DNA of 64,000 nucleotides, taken from NCBI GenBank assembly GCA_000827265.1, contig KN834751.1, forward strand, positions 1,359,123 to 1,423,122, read 5' to 3'. Position 1 is the stretch's first letter; the number at the start of each line of letters is the position of its first letter. Under the pieces are notes generated by a model. That model did no database searches. It had not been told where the DNA came from and saw only the letters and a program-made list of their open reading frames with translations. Shown piece by piece: positions 1 to 11,340 of this stretch. This DNA comes from Collybiopsis luxurians FD-317 M1. Lineage: Eukaryota > Basidiomycota > Agaricomycetes > Agaricales > Omphalotaceae. The position numbers were made by a program, and so were the translations under genes.

Positions 1-675
1 AGTCGGTTGAGTGAGGGGGTATCTTCTTCCGCTTCTTCTGAGTTGATGAGGATGGTGGTTGATGAGGATGGGCATGCGGGTGCGGGTGCGAATATGAATG
101 GGAGTGGGAGTGGGAGTGGGAGTGGGCAGACGATATTTAGTCGGTTGGGGTTGGGGGTAAGAGCGGGGGGAGGAAGTGAAAGAGATGGAACTGGTAGGAT
201 CAATCGGAATCGTGTTCTTGGGGAGTGGGGTGATGTGAATGGCGTTGATGGAGGTGGAGGTGGAGGTGTGGGGAGAGGGAGCGGAAGGGGGCGAGGCGGA
301 AGAGGGGGGAATGCACATCCGCCGCCGCCGCCACCGCCGATGGCTTCGCTGAGTATCAAAGGTGCTGCTGCTGCTGCTGCTGCGCGCAAGGGTCCTCCTC
401 CTCGCTCGTCTCTGTCAAATTCAACGTCAGTACCGATGAATACGACGAATACGAGTCAGTTGGGGTTCCAAACGGATAGGGATGGGGGTAGGGATATGGA
501 TGGAGGTGGGGATGGTTCGTTGATGAGTAGGTTGTCGAATCCTGGGGTATCGATGAGGGGGGATACGGAGAGTGGGAGGGGTACGGGCATAGGTAGGGGT
601 ATGGGTCGGGGTATGGGTATGGGTAGGGGAGGGGGTGGGAGGGGATTCGGATCTGGGTATAGGAGGCGAGGGTAG
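1..675 (+). CDS. Gly/Arg-rich (RGG) protein, C-terminal part only
   Basis: The reading frame is open from the first base to a TAG at 673-675, so only the last 224 residues are in the window and the start lies to the left. The segment is low complexity: a Gly-Ser run, a Gly-rich block with GRGRGGRGG, a short Pro run (CCG/CCA codons), an Ala run encoded by repeated GCT, and a final GRGMGRGMGMGRGGGGRG tail ending in RRR. The short motif SRLS/SRLG recurs three times. RGG tails of this kind usually bind RNA and are substrates of arginine methyltransferases; that is family knowledge, not something shown here. No globular domain is visible, so the gene cannot be named. An antisense frame (356-763) is a shadow of the biased composition. 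Confidence 0.7.
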   Translation, partial: SRLSEGVSSSASSELMRMVVDEDGHAGAGANMNGSGSGSGSGQTIFSRLGLGVRAGGGSERDGTGRINRNRVLGEWGDVNGVDGGGGGGVGRGSGRGRGGRGGNAHPPPPPPPMASLSIKGAAAAAAARKGPPPRSSLSNSTSVPMNTTNTSQLGFQTDRDGGRDMDGGGDGSLMSRLSNPGVSMRGDTESGRGTGIGRGMGRGMGMGRGGGGRGFGSGYRRRG

Positions 676-2808
676 GACTAGTTTTGTGGGAGAAAAGTTG
701 AACGGAAAAAAGGACGAGAAGGGGACTTGACTCTATTTTAGTAGGACGTGTGGTACTTATCATTGCATTGGAGACAGGGGAGTAAAATGGATACGGACCT
801 ACCTATTTGGGTTTGATAGTGACTACAGCTACTACTTAGTAGGAACGGAAGTAACAGCTGTAGTAGTCGGGAACACTCGAGAGAAGAAGAAATTTTTATT
901 GGCTGTTTTCTTTTTTTTTTTTAGTCCTGAGTAATTGTATGTGGTTCCGGTGAAACTAAAATACCAAGTATACATACTTCGCTTCTTCCTAGAACATTCA
1001 GCTCTGGATGACGACTTCAACTCAATCGAGCTCCAACTTCCGGATTCAAGTTCCAATGTTCCGGCCGTACTTCGATATTATGTTGGAAGCTGGATCGTTG
1101 GGTACTAGCCGAGAGGAAGGAGAGGAGGAAGGAGAACATATTCATTTTTTGGTGTGCCTTGCGAGTTATGTAATTGGGAAGGCGGAGGGTGGGAGGCAAG
1201 GGTGGAGGCGGAAATAAATTGGGATGAGGGTGGAGTGTGGATGCGGTCAGAGAGGGAGGGGGAGAAGGCGGGGCAGGAGCAGCAGTTCCGTTCCGTCTCT
1301 TATTCGTTATTTTACTTCCTACAAATTCCAACTCCGGACTCTGACTTCAATTCGACATTGTAAACGTGCGCGTCACGGTTTACGACTGCTCAAAAACCGC
1401 GTTTACTTACTTGCGGCAATGAAGAGTCTAAAACAAAAACCTTCCGTTGTAGTTCAAATATACAATCCGGGATTACCAGTTCACAAATCTACCTTTGAGT
1501 GGAGCGGGGAAACGCCGGATGAACCGACTTGTGTAGCGTAACAGACCTGTGGCCTTTGATTTCAAGTCACAGCTGTCCTTGCTCGTATGCATATTCAGAC
1601 TGTAGACAAATAGCAGTATTGACTTGAACTCATGCGCACACGTATGTGTACATTTAAACCAGCTCAGGAGGACGTGGGCCGCGATACGCAATGTTGCGTT
1701 CGGACATTGGAATTTAGGTTGTCTGGAATTTTGAGTTTTGAGGGGGAGGTGGGTGTGTTCCCTAGTGTATCCGTTCGCAGTTGTGCACGTAGGAAGGAGG
1801 AAGGGGCAAGGGCGGAGGAAGGCGAGGTGGATAGGGCCGGGGATGTGGAGGGGGAGGGAGAAGGCATGGCAGGGCAAAACCATTTCGCCTTTCTGAATGC
1901 AATACTGTCTCTTACACCAGGCTTTTAATACCTACCCATGATTATGCGAGGCGAGACCATTGGAAGAACCGAAAGTTGTAATTATATATCCTTTAGCATT
2001 GTAAGAGTGACGAGCATGAAGGAATGAGTACGGGGTCCCGGTTAGGGACAAGAGTAAGCGGAGGCGGGACTGGAGGGGAAAGGCTGGATACAGGTCGCGG
2101 TTCAGAGGAGAAACCAGAGCGGGGATGGACCCAGGGGCTTAGGGAGACGAACGGAGATGGAAAGGAGTGGCGAGTGGATGGGGAGACGCACAGCGGAGCA
2201 GGGGCGGCACCTGCGGCTTTTAGTTCCCAAAGGAGGGACCTCCCACTGTACTTACTCACGATCTTACTGCGATAGGATGGGGATTAATCTACGGGTTTCG
2301 ATAAGATGTAAGTATATTTTGAGAGAAACTAGAGACTGCTCAGAATAATCCAGTAGTGATTTTTTGTTTTTGTTTTTGTTTTCAGTTCGAGTCTCCGAGG
2401 ACAAAGACCGCAGAGGCTGGATCGTATCTGCCAGTGCCTGATATCTTTATCATCCGCAGCGCCCACTAAATGACCATCGTGAGAAAATTTGATTGTCTGT
2501 GACCTGACTGAACGCTCGGTCTCGGTCTCAGTGAAAGAGATATCGCACAATGCTACGTTCTGAGGCCATTCACGCTTTCATCGACTTTGTATTGACATAT
2601 TCTGGAGTGCGTACAGTCCGACATCCTCGAATTGGGCGAGAATTGGGGAGAACGTCACCGCTTAGCGCGCGTAATTGACTACATACCCTGTCCACGTATG
2701 TCGTACAAATAACGATCCCCGAATAGTAATAATGAATGATTTATTTATTTCCCCATCCTCCCTTTCCCTTTGACCATCACCTTCGCGCGTTTCCCCTTCA
2801 AGCTGGCC
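676..2808. other. Intergenic, about 2.1 kb
   Basis: No gene is supported. The stretch holds purine-rich tracts (about 1110-1290 and 1740-1870), a T/A run near 905-922 and the 3' flank of the RGG gene. A short WD40-like relic on the minus strand (2400-2550) is listed separately. The CT-rich segment at about 2745-2805 is probably the promoter/leader of the next gene. Confidence 0.5.
2400..2550 (-). pseudogene. Possible WD40-repeat relic
   Basis: A minus-strand frame contains IKFSHDGHLVGAADDKDIRHW, which has the shape of one WD40 blade (hydrophobic-FSxDG-x-L-x-AADD-x-xIR-x-W). Only one blade is visible; flanking sequence in any frame does not continue the fold and no splice-supported gene can be built. 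It could be a dead fragment of a Tup1-like WD40 gene or a chance resemblance. Confidence 0.25.
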
Positions 2809-4744
2809 ATGACCTCCATTCTTTTCCCCGCCCTAACTTTATTTTCTATATTGCCTTTCGTTGTCGCTAACGGGTCGCGTATCGTGAGTTATTCATCTTT
2901 CGCAATTCTGTCTTGACATTTCTGAGATATGATTGTTCCCTTCTCCACGCTCGCTTTTTGCGCGTTCCATCTCTATTCGGAACAGAATAATGCTGTTGAG
3001 AGGCAAATGGCTGGTGCTCTGACGGGGGATTCTAGCTGCTCTCGGGTGGGTCGCGCCCTGCGCTAGTTCACGATTCGATCCTATCCAAGGTTAAACTGGT
3101 ACTAGTTTATGTGTATCAATGCTACATTAAGCGAAAATATTGTGGAATGTACATTCTCCGCCGACTAGAAGCTTTTAAACCTTTCCTCACGTTCATTTCG
3201 CGGTGTGCAGATTCCCTTTCAAGTACGGGACAAAAGGATCCAGGGTGGATGGCAATGTAAGAAGACCTCAAGCCCTTTTGGTTCATTCGACTAACTCGGA
3301 GCGCCAGTGGATTCGGAACTAGCATGCCAAATACTCCAATGGTAATTATGTGGCCGAATTCTGACAGCACCATCACGATCTCGCAACGTATGGCCATGTC
3401 GTTTTCTATGCCGGTAGTAGTACCCGATCCTCCGAGAATTGCTACTCTTTCGAAGGAGGCTAGTACGGTATCAACAGCTTTGCTATCTATTTTGGGTTTA
3501 CTGCCTTTAACTGAATATTACCTTGTGTTTTTGCTAGACCTCGGGGAATGGCAGATATGTTTTCACAATTCCAGTATGTTGAGCAAATATTTTTGTTTTG
3601 GGTCAGGGTCGGCAATCTAATGGTGGGGTTCTCAGTGGGACGGTTCCGCCCAGACGAAGCTCGTTTGGGCATTTGGCACTGAAAATCCTCAATCGTCTGC
3701 AGTGGACGCACCCTTTGCGTTTCATCTCGACGCTGGACATGCCCAATTCGATTTGTCTAAACCATTGTCTCCGACTAGCAGCAACGATGATGTTTTGCAA
3801 ACTTCATCGACGTCCACTCCATTGACAACTCCAACGACAAAGGCGTCAACAATGACATCTACATCCTCACTTCCTTTTACTGCTTCCCAGCGCATGGCCT
3901 TTGCGCATGCGGTCTTTTGCACCGCTGGGTTTCTTTTTTTTCTTCCTGCGGGTGCTCTTGTTAGTAGATGGGTTCGTACATTCTCACCTGCTTGGTTTAC
4001 CGCTCATTGGATATTGCAATTCGCTGCTGGTAAGAAACCCCGAGTCTATGTTATCTTTGCTATCAGAGATCATCTACATTCTGATCTGATATCTATCCCA
4101 GCTGGACCTGCTGTCGTTATTGGCGTCGCGTTTGGTGTACATTCCATCAACAACAGCCGTCAAGTAGCACATTTGAATGACGAGCACAAGGTTGGTATCT
4201 CAGCGGATTATAATTGTTATCTTTGTCGTTGACAGGGTACGTGTTGTATCACAGAAATGGGGTGTTGCCCTTTTTGGGTTGTACGTCTTCCAGTGTGCAC
4301 TTGGAGCCTTTATCCACTGGGTTAAACCAAAACGCTCGACGGGTCGACCATTTCAAAACTACTTGCATGCCGTTCTTGGGTTAATTATCGTCGGACTTGG
4401 GTTCTATCAAGTTCGCTCGGGGTACAAGACCGAATGGTTGAAAGCGGTAGGAAGAGGTGAGATTATAGAAGACGCAGATCTGTTCTGGTATGCTTGGGTA
4501 GTGGTAAGTTCGAACGTTGAAAATGGGTATTTCATCCTGACGATCTTCGAACGTTCATCACTTATAGATTCTTCCCATCTTATACTTGACTGGCCTGGCG
4601 TTCCTTCCAAAACAGCTGCGTCAAGAAAAGATTACGCCTAAAGCAAGTCCCTCATCGAAAGGTGAACAATCTTCGCCTTTGCTTGCCGAGTCGTCGGAGG
4701 TCGAGCCTGAGGAGATTGGGATGCAACAAATTTATAGAGACTAG
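2809..4744 (+). CDS. DOMON / cytochrome b561 membrane protein
   Basis: Predicted secretory-pathway haem membrane protein of about 442 residues built from ten exons: 2809-2883, 2986-3045, 3106-3148, 3211-3256, 3308-3467, 3538-3573, 3636-4029, 4102-4190, 4255-4503 and 4568-4744. All phases close. Residues 1-20 are a signal peptide (MTSILFPALTLFSILPFVVA). The DOMON domain (about 38-190) shows CSRFMCINATL, PGWMAIGFGTSMPNTPMVIMW and KLVWAFGTENP. A Ser/Thr-rich linker leads to a cytochrome b561 core with histidines in FAHAV, TAHW, EHKKW and NYLHAV, the expected four b-haem ligands, within about five membrane helices. The tail is short and acidic. Family members move electrons across membranes or feed extracellular redox enzymes or ferric reduction; the substrate here is unknown. 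Confidence 0.88.
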
Positions 4745-5271
4745 ATTAAGGATTTCTGCGCTTCGGTTTTTTTGTTCATTAGAGCTGGCGACTCGCCACA
4801 GGTTTTAGAGGACTGTACGGTATGTTCATTGATATAATTGTGCTACGATTTATTGTTTGTCCGCAAGTGCTAGAGAAAAGTCCGGATGGCCAGAAACGGT
4901 GAGAGTCGGTCACGTCGAATTGAGAGTTCAGATTTTCGGGTCAGAGACGGCCAGATAAAAAAACTAATCAGTTTTGGATCAAACAACTCAAAAGCTTCAA
5001 AATCGATCAGGCCAGAGCCAGTGAAAATTACTACGTGAGAACTTGTGGAGTACTTGGATAAGTTCGAACTTGGACAACAGTCCAAAGGTAAGAACGAGCC
5101 AGAGTTGGGAGTCCCGCCTCTGGCCCGCTCTCACCGTTTCTGGCCATCCGGACATTTCTCCAGGTTGATAAGCGCCAATAGATTGTTTTGATTATCAATT
5201 CTCACGTACAAACTGTATTCTTGACCTTCCGTCATTGATTTGCAATTGAAGTTCACTGACACGAGTAGAAA
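4745..5271. other. Intergenic with MITE-like insert
   Basis: This is the gap between the cytochrome b561 gene and the methyltransferase gene. Its central 290 bp are an inverted-repeat element described separately. The remaining flanks are the 3' end of one gene and the promoter of the next; no other gene is seen. Confidence 0.6.
4872..5161. mobile_element. MITE-like element with 34-bp terminal inverted repeats
   Basis: The left end (4872-4905) and the right end (5128-5161) are inverted copies of one another, matching at 32 of 34 positions; both carry the core GTCCGGATGGCCAGAAACGG or its complement. The 222 bp between them has no meaningful coding capacity. A short non-autonomous DNA transposon (MITE) is the simplest reading. 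A target-site duplication is not obvious, so the superfamily cannot be named. Confidence 0.7.
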
Positions 5272-6559
5272 ATGGCCAACTTTCTCAATTTTTCCAGTCC
5301 TGGCACTGTAGTTCTCGACGGGGGTTTTGTAAGTCTATACAACCGTCAAAGTGTAGGAATTTATGGATAGGTGTTCCTCAGGGTACAACACTCGAACAAG
5401 TGTTCCGACTCGACATTTCCAACACGCCTCTGTGGTCCGCTATAGCTGTCGTCGAGTATCCCGACATCGTAGTCCAGACCCATCTGGCCTTCCTTCGTGC
5501 CGGCGCGAACGTTATATCGACCTCCACGTAAGAGGCTCTCGAAACTCACAGCGATTGAATGTGCAGCTCAATTACTCCAATAGATATCAGTGCTCATGGG
5601 CTACGTTTAAGCAAGCAGGCTACTCGCCTGCAGATGCCAGGCGTATCATGTCTACATCTATCAAGCTGGCGGGCCAAGCGCGAAGGATATTCCGGGAGGA
5701 ACAAATCATAAGGGAAGATCCTGTCCGAGATGTGCGGATAGCCCTTTCTTTAGGGCCATTCGGTGCTACCCTCTCACCAGCTCAGGAGTTCGATGGATTC
5801 TACCCACCTCCATTTGGACCCAAAAAGTATTCCGCAAACGTCGAAAACTGCAATACCTTTGGCCATGACGAGGCGGCGGAGGCCGAATCCATTCGCGCTT
5901 TGGCTCAGTTTCATTTCGAGCGCCTGGTGATGGTGTTTGAAGACGCGGAAGCATGGAAGAGCATTGATTGCCTTGCCTTTGAGACTGTCCCGCTCACAAG
6001 GGAAATCAAGGCTATTCGTCAAGCAATGGGGCTGTTGAATGAACGAATCGTGGTCACGGAGACCAGCCAAATATCATCAACCAATGCTGCAAAGCCTTGG
6101 TGGCTCAGTATGGTGTTCCCAGACGGTGTTTTTCCTGAGACAACAAGGGATGGAAGGTCCAAGATGTCGATTTCGGACGTGGTCTCTTCTGCTACTGGGA
6201 CTCCGTCTGCTGCATATCCTCGTCCTTCTGCCTTAGGCATCAATTGCACGCAGGTGGAATACCTCCCAAAAATAATATCGCAGCTGGAGGATAGTCTGAA
6301 GGCATCGGCGTTTCCCATACTCGGTGAAGGGTATACGCCCTGGCTGATCCTTTACCCAAACGGGGGAGACGTCTATGACTCCACAACACAAACATGGACA
6401 GAGAGGCGGGGCAAAGACTGTGATCAGCAGTGGGCGGGAGCTCTCAAAGCATCGTACACTCCCTCAGATGTTTGGGCAGGTGTGATTTTCGGCGGTTGCT
6501 GTCGAACTACGCCGATGCATATCCAATTGTTAAGACAAGCAGTGGATTCAAAAGTGTGA
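5272..6559 (+). CDS. Homocysteine S-methyltransferase
   Basis: Cytosolic enzyme that transfers a methyl group from S-methylmethionine (or S-adenosylmethionine) to homocysteine to make methionine, as in yeast Mht1/Sam4. Three exons (5272-5328, 5382-5527, 5584-6559) give 392 residues; the splice phases close and the start is the ATG of MANFLNFSSPG. The TIM-barrel family shows VLDGGFGTTLEQ near the N-terminus, FETVPLTREIKAI in the middle, GINCTQ with the first zinc cysteine near residue 289, LYPNGGDVYD, and FGGCCRT with the second and third zinc cysteines near 373-374. Length and motif order are normal and nothing is missing. Confidence 0.93.
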
Positions 6560-9500
6560 CTCCAGGTAGCTTTATTCATGTTCAAACCTTGGACTGTAGA
6601 AAAAAATTTATTACCCACTACGGCACGAAGGCAGTCGCAACCGCACATTTGGGTTCTCACTGACGTGCTTTGAATGCCATCTCATCAATAACAAGGCTTC
6701 GCGGATCTTACCACAACTGCCTCCTTCCTTGCGTGTGTAAAAGCAACATGCGTCTACCTTGCTGGCTGTGAGCTATCTCCGGCTTTCATTTTTTATTTCA
6801 TAAGTGAAGACTTCGCGACGGACAGAAAATTTTTTCTCTTAAAGTTCTGCATCCGTCCGTACTTACCCCTTCAGTAACGGTCAGACTCGATCATTACCGC
6901 TCAACCATGCCATGATGCCAGGGGTGGGTATTGTGAGGACAGCAAGAGGGCAGCAAGAGGACAGTCTCCTGCTTCTGCATCCACATATTTTATCTCCCTA
7001 TACATTATTTTCAGAACCTTAACTTCCTCTTACACAATCTTAGCAAGTATCGGTTTGGGGCTAACAAGCATTTTCTTGCTCGTTCATTCAGGTAACACTT
7101 CCTCAGGCTGGTGAGACCCTATACTCTAAGTCGTTCTTAGCGACCCCAAGATTCGGGGAATCCTTGCTGGATAGTGTGTCCGACGAAAGTTAAGGCCTGC
7201 TACTTATGTACGAGTTGATTCCATTATTAAACGGGGTCCTGTAACTGAGATACCAGAAGAAATTGAATATCATTACAAGAGAACTTCATAGGAGTTCATA
7301 CGTAGGTCTCCATTTTCGCACACGTGGCTACCTTTAGTGCTTGGTCTAGGGTCCAATAGCCGATCCATTGCGATTCAATTCGATAAATGGCAGTCTGGTT
7401 TTTTCGACCCTCAGCATATCCTCTGTCTCCCTAGGTCTCCCTGTAATTCCCTGTAGTTACACACAAGCCCCAGAAGACTTTGCGGACCCTGAAAGAATTT
7501 TTTTTTGATACTTCAATAGGGTATGTCATCGGAATCCGAAACTGGAGTAACTTCGCGTGTTCGTTATGTACGCGTCATGGTTCGTTTGAGTGGTTCAGTT
7601 CCGGTTCGAACCACCTCATATTCGTTCGAGCAGGGTCGATCAGAGGAGGGCACCGTTCGGGAACAGTTGGAGGGAGGGAGCTTGCATGCATATAAAGTAC
7701 CAAAATATTGGGACAAGATCTGGACCAACTCACGAATTCCTATTTCTGCAAAAACGACCCGAAAGTGTGCTACTCTTCATATTCAAGTTTGACAGTGAAA
7801 TCTTTGTATACAGTAGAGTGCATACCGGTTGTTTTTTTTTTGAATCACCAGGAAGTTTGCGTCAAGTATTCATTGGCATTTGTTTTTCCATCATAGCAAA
7901 TCTTTTATCGGGATTTTTGACCTCGATGAGACTGAGCAAATTGGGATGAATCATGAGAATGACCGGCGCTGAGCGCTACCCTACAATCTTTGATAGTTTG
8001 TCCCTTGGGAGCGGCTTTGGCAACGCCTGATTGGGCCCAGCTCCAAGGGTGTTCAGATATCCCCGTTTCGAGGGACTTCGGAGTCTGAAAGACGGAAACC
8101 CCAAATTCTGGTGTATTTTTCCCCGACATCGGGGACCTCTTCAAACCTGTTCAATCTGAGTATATGCGCCCGAGACAGTGCCACGCAAATGCCACGCGTA
8201 CGAGTAGGACCAAGATTCCAGTTATCCTGTCTGGTGTCACAGGTCCAGTTCCGGTGTAAAGGACTCAGGAAAATTTGGATTAACGTTTGAAGCTAACCTG
8301 GTATGAAAGCCGACGCTGCATGCCAACGGCCAAAGCATTGCATGTTTTTTCTTGATGGCGGTGGATACTTATTATCAGATTGTACTAATCATAGCGAACC
8401 AATCAAGAACCCCGTTTATCCCGAGACGTCCATATAGCAAGCTGCGGTCGAGCGCTGCCAATCGGCTTGGAGCAGTTTCGGGGCTGTACTGGTCGCAAGC
8501 TAATCAGAAGGAATTTAGGATAGGGTGGGAGCTAAGATCGCCGTTTTCGCTTTACAGCAACTCGCGCAAATGCCCTCAAAAATCTCTGAACCCTCAAAAC
8601 GAGCCAATCGAGTAGCATTCCCTATTGAATGCAACTAGGACCACTTTCGAAGTCCGACTTCAATTTTTTTAATAGCGTGTATCCATCAGTTAGCCCGAGA
8701 GCCGGACAGGTTCAATTTTCCTTGTTTACTAGTGGAATACATTTAGCATTTACCGCGGAGTGTTCTCTAGCTTTTAGCATTCTGCGTCAGCTAAGTGGAG
8801 ACTATAATTGAGACGACAGTTCCAATTTTAGATGGTTTTATCGTCGAGCCACTCTGACTGACAGTAATAACATGTAAATCCTTGTACGCCAAGAATTTAC
8901 AGAACTTCACACAGTTGCGGGCTTTTTTGCGTACTTTGTCACACTCGTACATCGCAGCAGTAGGTCAGAAGGTCGGGATACTGATAAAGGAGATTTGACC
9001 TGTATTCAAATGATAAGCGAAGCTCGAGCCTCGAGCCTCGAGGTTTATGAGGTGCGATGTAGCTAGGATTTGACCGCTGGAATAACTTGCTGGCTTTTGG
9101 GAAATGCTCGATATTGACACTGAAGTGAGTAGGACGGTGAACGTTTGAGAAAGACTCGGGAAGCTTAATGAAATATCATGCATCATCATGGGAAATAATA
9201 GTCAATTGGTGTGAAGGGAACCGACAAGGCCCTATCAGTCGTCACAGGTCACCGTCTTAACAGAGCGGCTTTCCAACGATATTCAACGGTGAGTTCGGTA
9301 TTTAAAGCAGTCTAGGGCAGTCTATGAGTTCGCTGGAACTAATTACTGACAATAATCAACTGAAATTCAAGAGGTCTAACTGTACCTGACGGTCATCAGT
9401 GTTCTCAAAGATCAGTCGATGGTGACTACTGACTGATCCATCTTTCCGGCGTAGAGTCTTCGACTGGAAGAGGCGGTCTAGTCGATACCATCTTCAGCGT

Positions 9501-9828
9501 GCCTAAGTAGCACTTCTTTACTCACCAGCGAAAGTTTGACATTGTCGGTAAGGCTATTGAAACAACAGATATGATGCAATATCGCAAGTCGTAAAACTGG
9601 TCAATTGGCCCGATAAGGCCCCGCCTGCGCCGCAGGTCACCACGAGAGATGAATGAGTCCAAAGATTCGACGGCGAGGACATCGTAGCTCTAACCTTTAG
9701 CACACCAGGCCGCCATTGGGGTAAAGGTAACTGAATCATCTTTCTAGCGTAAAATCAGAAGTTCAGACGACACCCCATTGTCTGTCTTCAGACCAGCGAC
9801 TCGGATATTGTTAGGGTCGATTACAAGG

Positions 9829-10420
9829 TTGCGATTCTTTCTGATTTCACAGGCGCATAGTAGTGCAGACTTTTCGCGTACGGCACATCTTACCTTCTCA
9901 GTACTTCTCGACGCGTCGATACAATGAATGTCACCTATAATTACCTGCTTTCGAGTTTCTTCTGTTACGAGTACACAAAATTGCGATTCTTTCTGGTTTC
10001 ACAGGCGCATAGTAGTGCAGATTTTTCGCGTACGGCACATCCTGGCTTCTCAGTACTTCTCGACGCGTTGATACAATGAACGTCATCCGTAAGTACCTGC
10101 TTTCGAGTTTCTTCTGTTACGAGTACACAAAATTGCGATTCTTTCTGGTTTCACAGGCGCATAGTCGTGCAGACTTTTCGCGTACGGCACATCTTGGCTT
10201 CTCAGTACTTCTCGAGGGGTTGATACAATGAACGTCATCCATAATTACCCGCTTTCGAGTTTCTTCTGTTACGAGTACACAAAATTGCGATTCTTTCTGG
10301 TTTCACAGGCGCATAGTAGTGCAGACTTTTCGCGTACGGCACATCTTGCCTTCTCAGTACTTCTCGACGCGTCGATACAATAAATGTCACCCATAATTAC
10401 CCGCTTTCCAGTTTCTTCTG
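9829..10420. repeat. Tandem repeat, 152-bp unit, about 3.9 copies
   Basis: The unit begins TTGCGATTCTTTCTG and recurs at 9829, 9981, 10133 and 10285, giving a constant 152-bp period. Copies are nearly identical with scattered substitutions. Each carries the segment TTTTCGCGTACGGCACATC and a CGACGCGT-like site (CGAGGGGT in copy 3). The last copy loses homology near 10420. There is no open reading frame across the array. A sequence resembling the complement of the GTACGGCAC core appears again near 10835. Confidence 0.9.
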
Positions 10421-11269
10421 TTGTAATGTAGTACTCGTCTTTTCCCGGATTTCGCTTCCGTAATTTTCCATCTTGGGTACCCTGTGGGACATTCTTTATA
10501 TAAGCCGTATGTACATGTAATCTTTTCTCATGTCACTTCCCATTCCCTGTCAATGTTGCTCTTGTCCATCATACACTGGCAGCGACGGTGCGATCTGGGC
10601 GAGGGGAGCGAGTGGGCGGAGCGCAGTGAAGCCCCGAGTGGAACTGAGCCATAAACAAACTAAACTTATTGCTGCAATTGTGGTTGCAATCTTAAGGCAG
10701 AAGTACGGGTTAGGCAATGGGGTTAAAAGTGATTGCTTGCTATTGGAAAATGTGCATAGTCATGTGTATTGATCAGTGCCTACAGTGAGCTCCGGACCCG
10801 TACATGCCACGCGCAAAGCGCGATGGCCAAGTGCCGTACGCGTATCGCTGATGGTTCTGAAGTGTGGCGCACTGAAATTTGTAGCGAATCAATACCAACT
10901 TGCATTGTAAAATTGGTCTTGGAGTTGAGCAAAATAGTCTGAGGCAGGTTGCCCATTTACGAGCAGGTTACTGAGAGCGCTATAATAGGAATTTTTTTTT
11001 GTGGCGGGGATCAGGGGGACCTGGGCGTCAATCAGGGCTTACCTCAGCGTTAACCGACGGAAGAACGAACACATTTGCAACAAAACCACATTGACCTCTT
11101 TTGTTCTCGACCAAGAAACCGGTCCAAGCTCTTGTTTCTTTCTTATTTTCGCGTGGAATTTTGGTTATTATCGCGAAATTATTCCAGGTCCGATCCAACA
11201 AAGGTCAAACGAGTTGGTCTTTGCTTCCCGTTCTTCACCTTTGTTCGCCAAAAAATCCTGCGCTTTGAC

Positions 11270-11287
11270 ACGCGTCGCGTATATAAA
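11270..11287 (+). promoter_or_regulatory. MCB-like ACGCGT and TATA box of the checkpoint kinase gene
   Basis: ACGCGT (11270-11275) lies directly before TATATAAA (11280-11287), about 55 nt upstream of the ATG at 11341. ACGCGT is the MluI cell-cycle box recognised by MBF/DSC1 in yeasts, which drives G1/S transcription. Its use here is inference from position and target gene type; one six-base site can occur by chance. Confidence 0.45.
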
Positions 11288-11340
11288 AACCCCTTCAGAA
11301 TAATTTGTTTACCCCACAGCACTCCTTGTCTCTAACTACC

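Larger units (their letters stand above)
6560..11340. other. Intergenic, about 4.8 kb, with tandem repeats
   Basis: No gene can be supported. The frames seen between 7480 and 9740 are short, lack motifs and have no consistent splice signals. Two roughly similar segments (about 9200-9250 and 9600-9645, both with a GATAAGGCC-like core followed by CAGGTCACC) suggest an older duplication. The 152-bp tandem repeat at 9829-10420 and the checkpoint-kinase promoter just before 11341 are listed separately. Confidence 0.5.

Noticed and set aside
356..763. 135-codon minus-strand frame rich in Pro/Tyr
   Set aside because: It is the antisense of the Gly/Arg-rich coding region and owes its openness to base composition.
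5766..6318. Minus-strand frames inside the methyltransferase exon 3
   Set aside because: Antisense of a well-supported coding exon.
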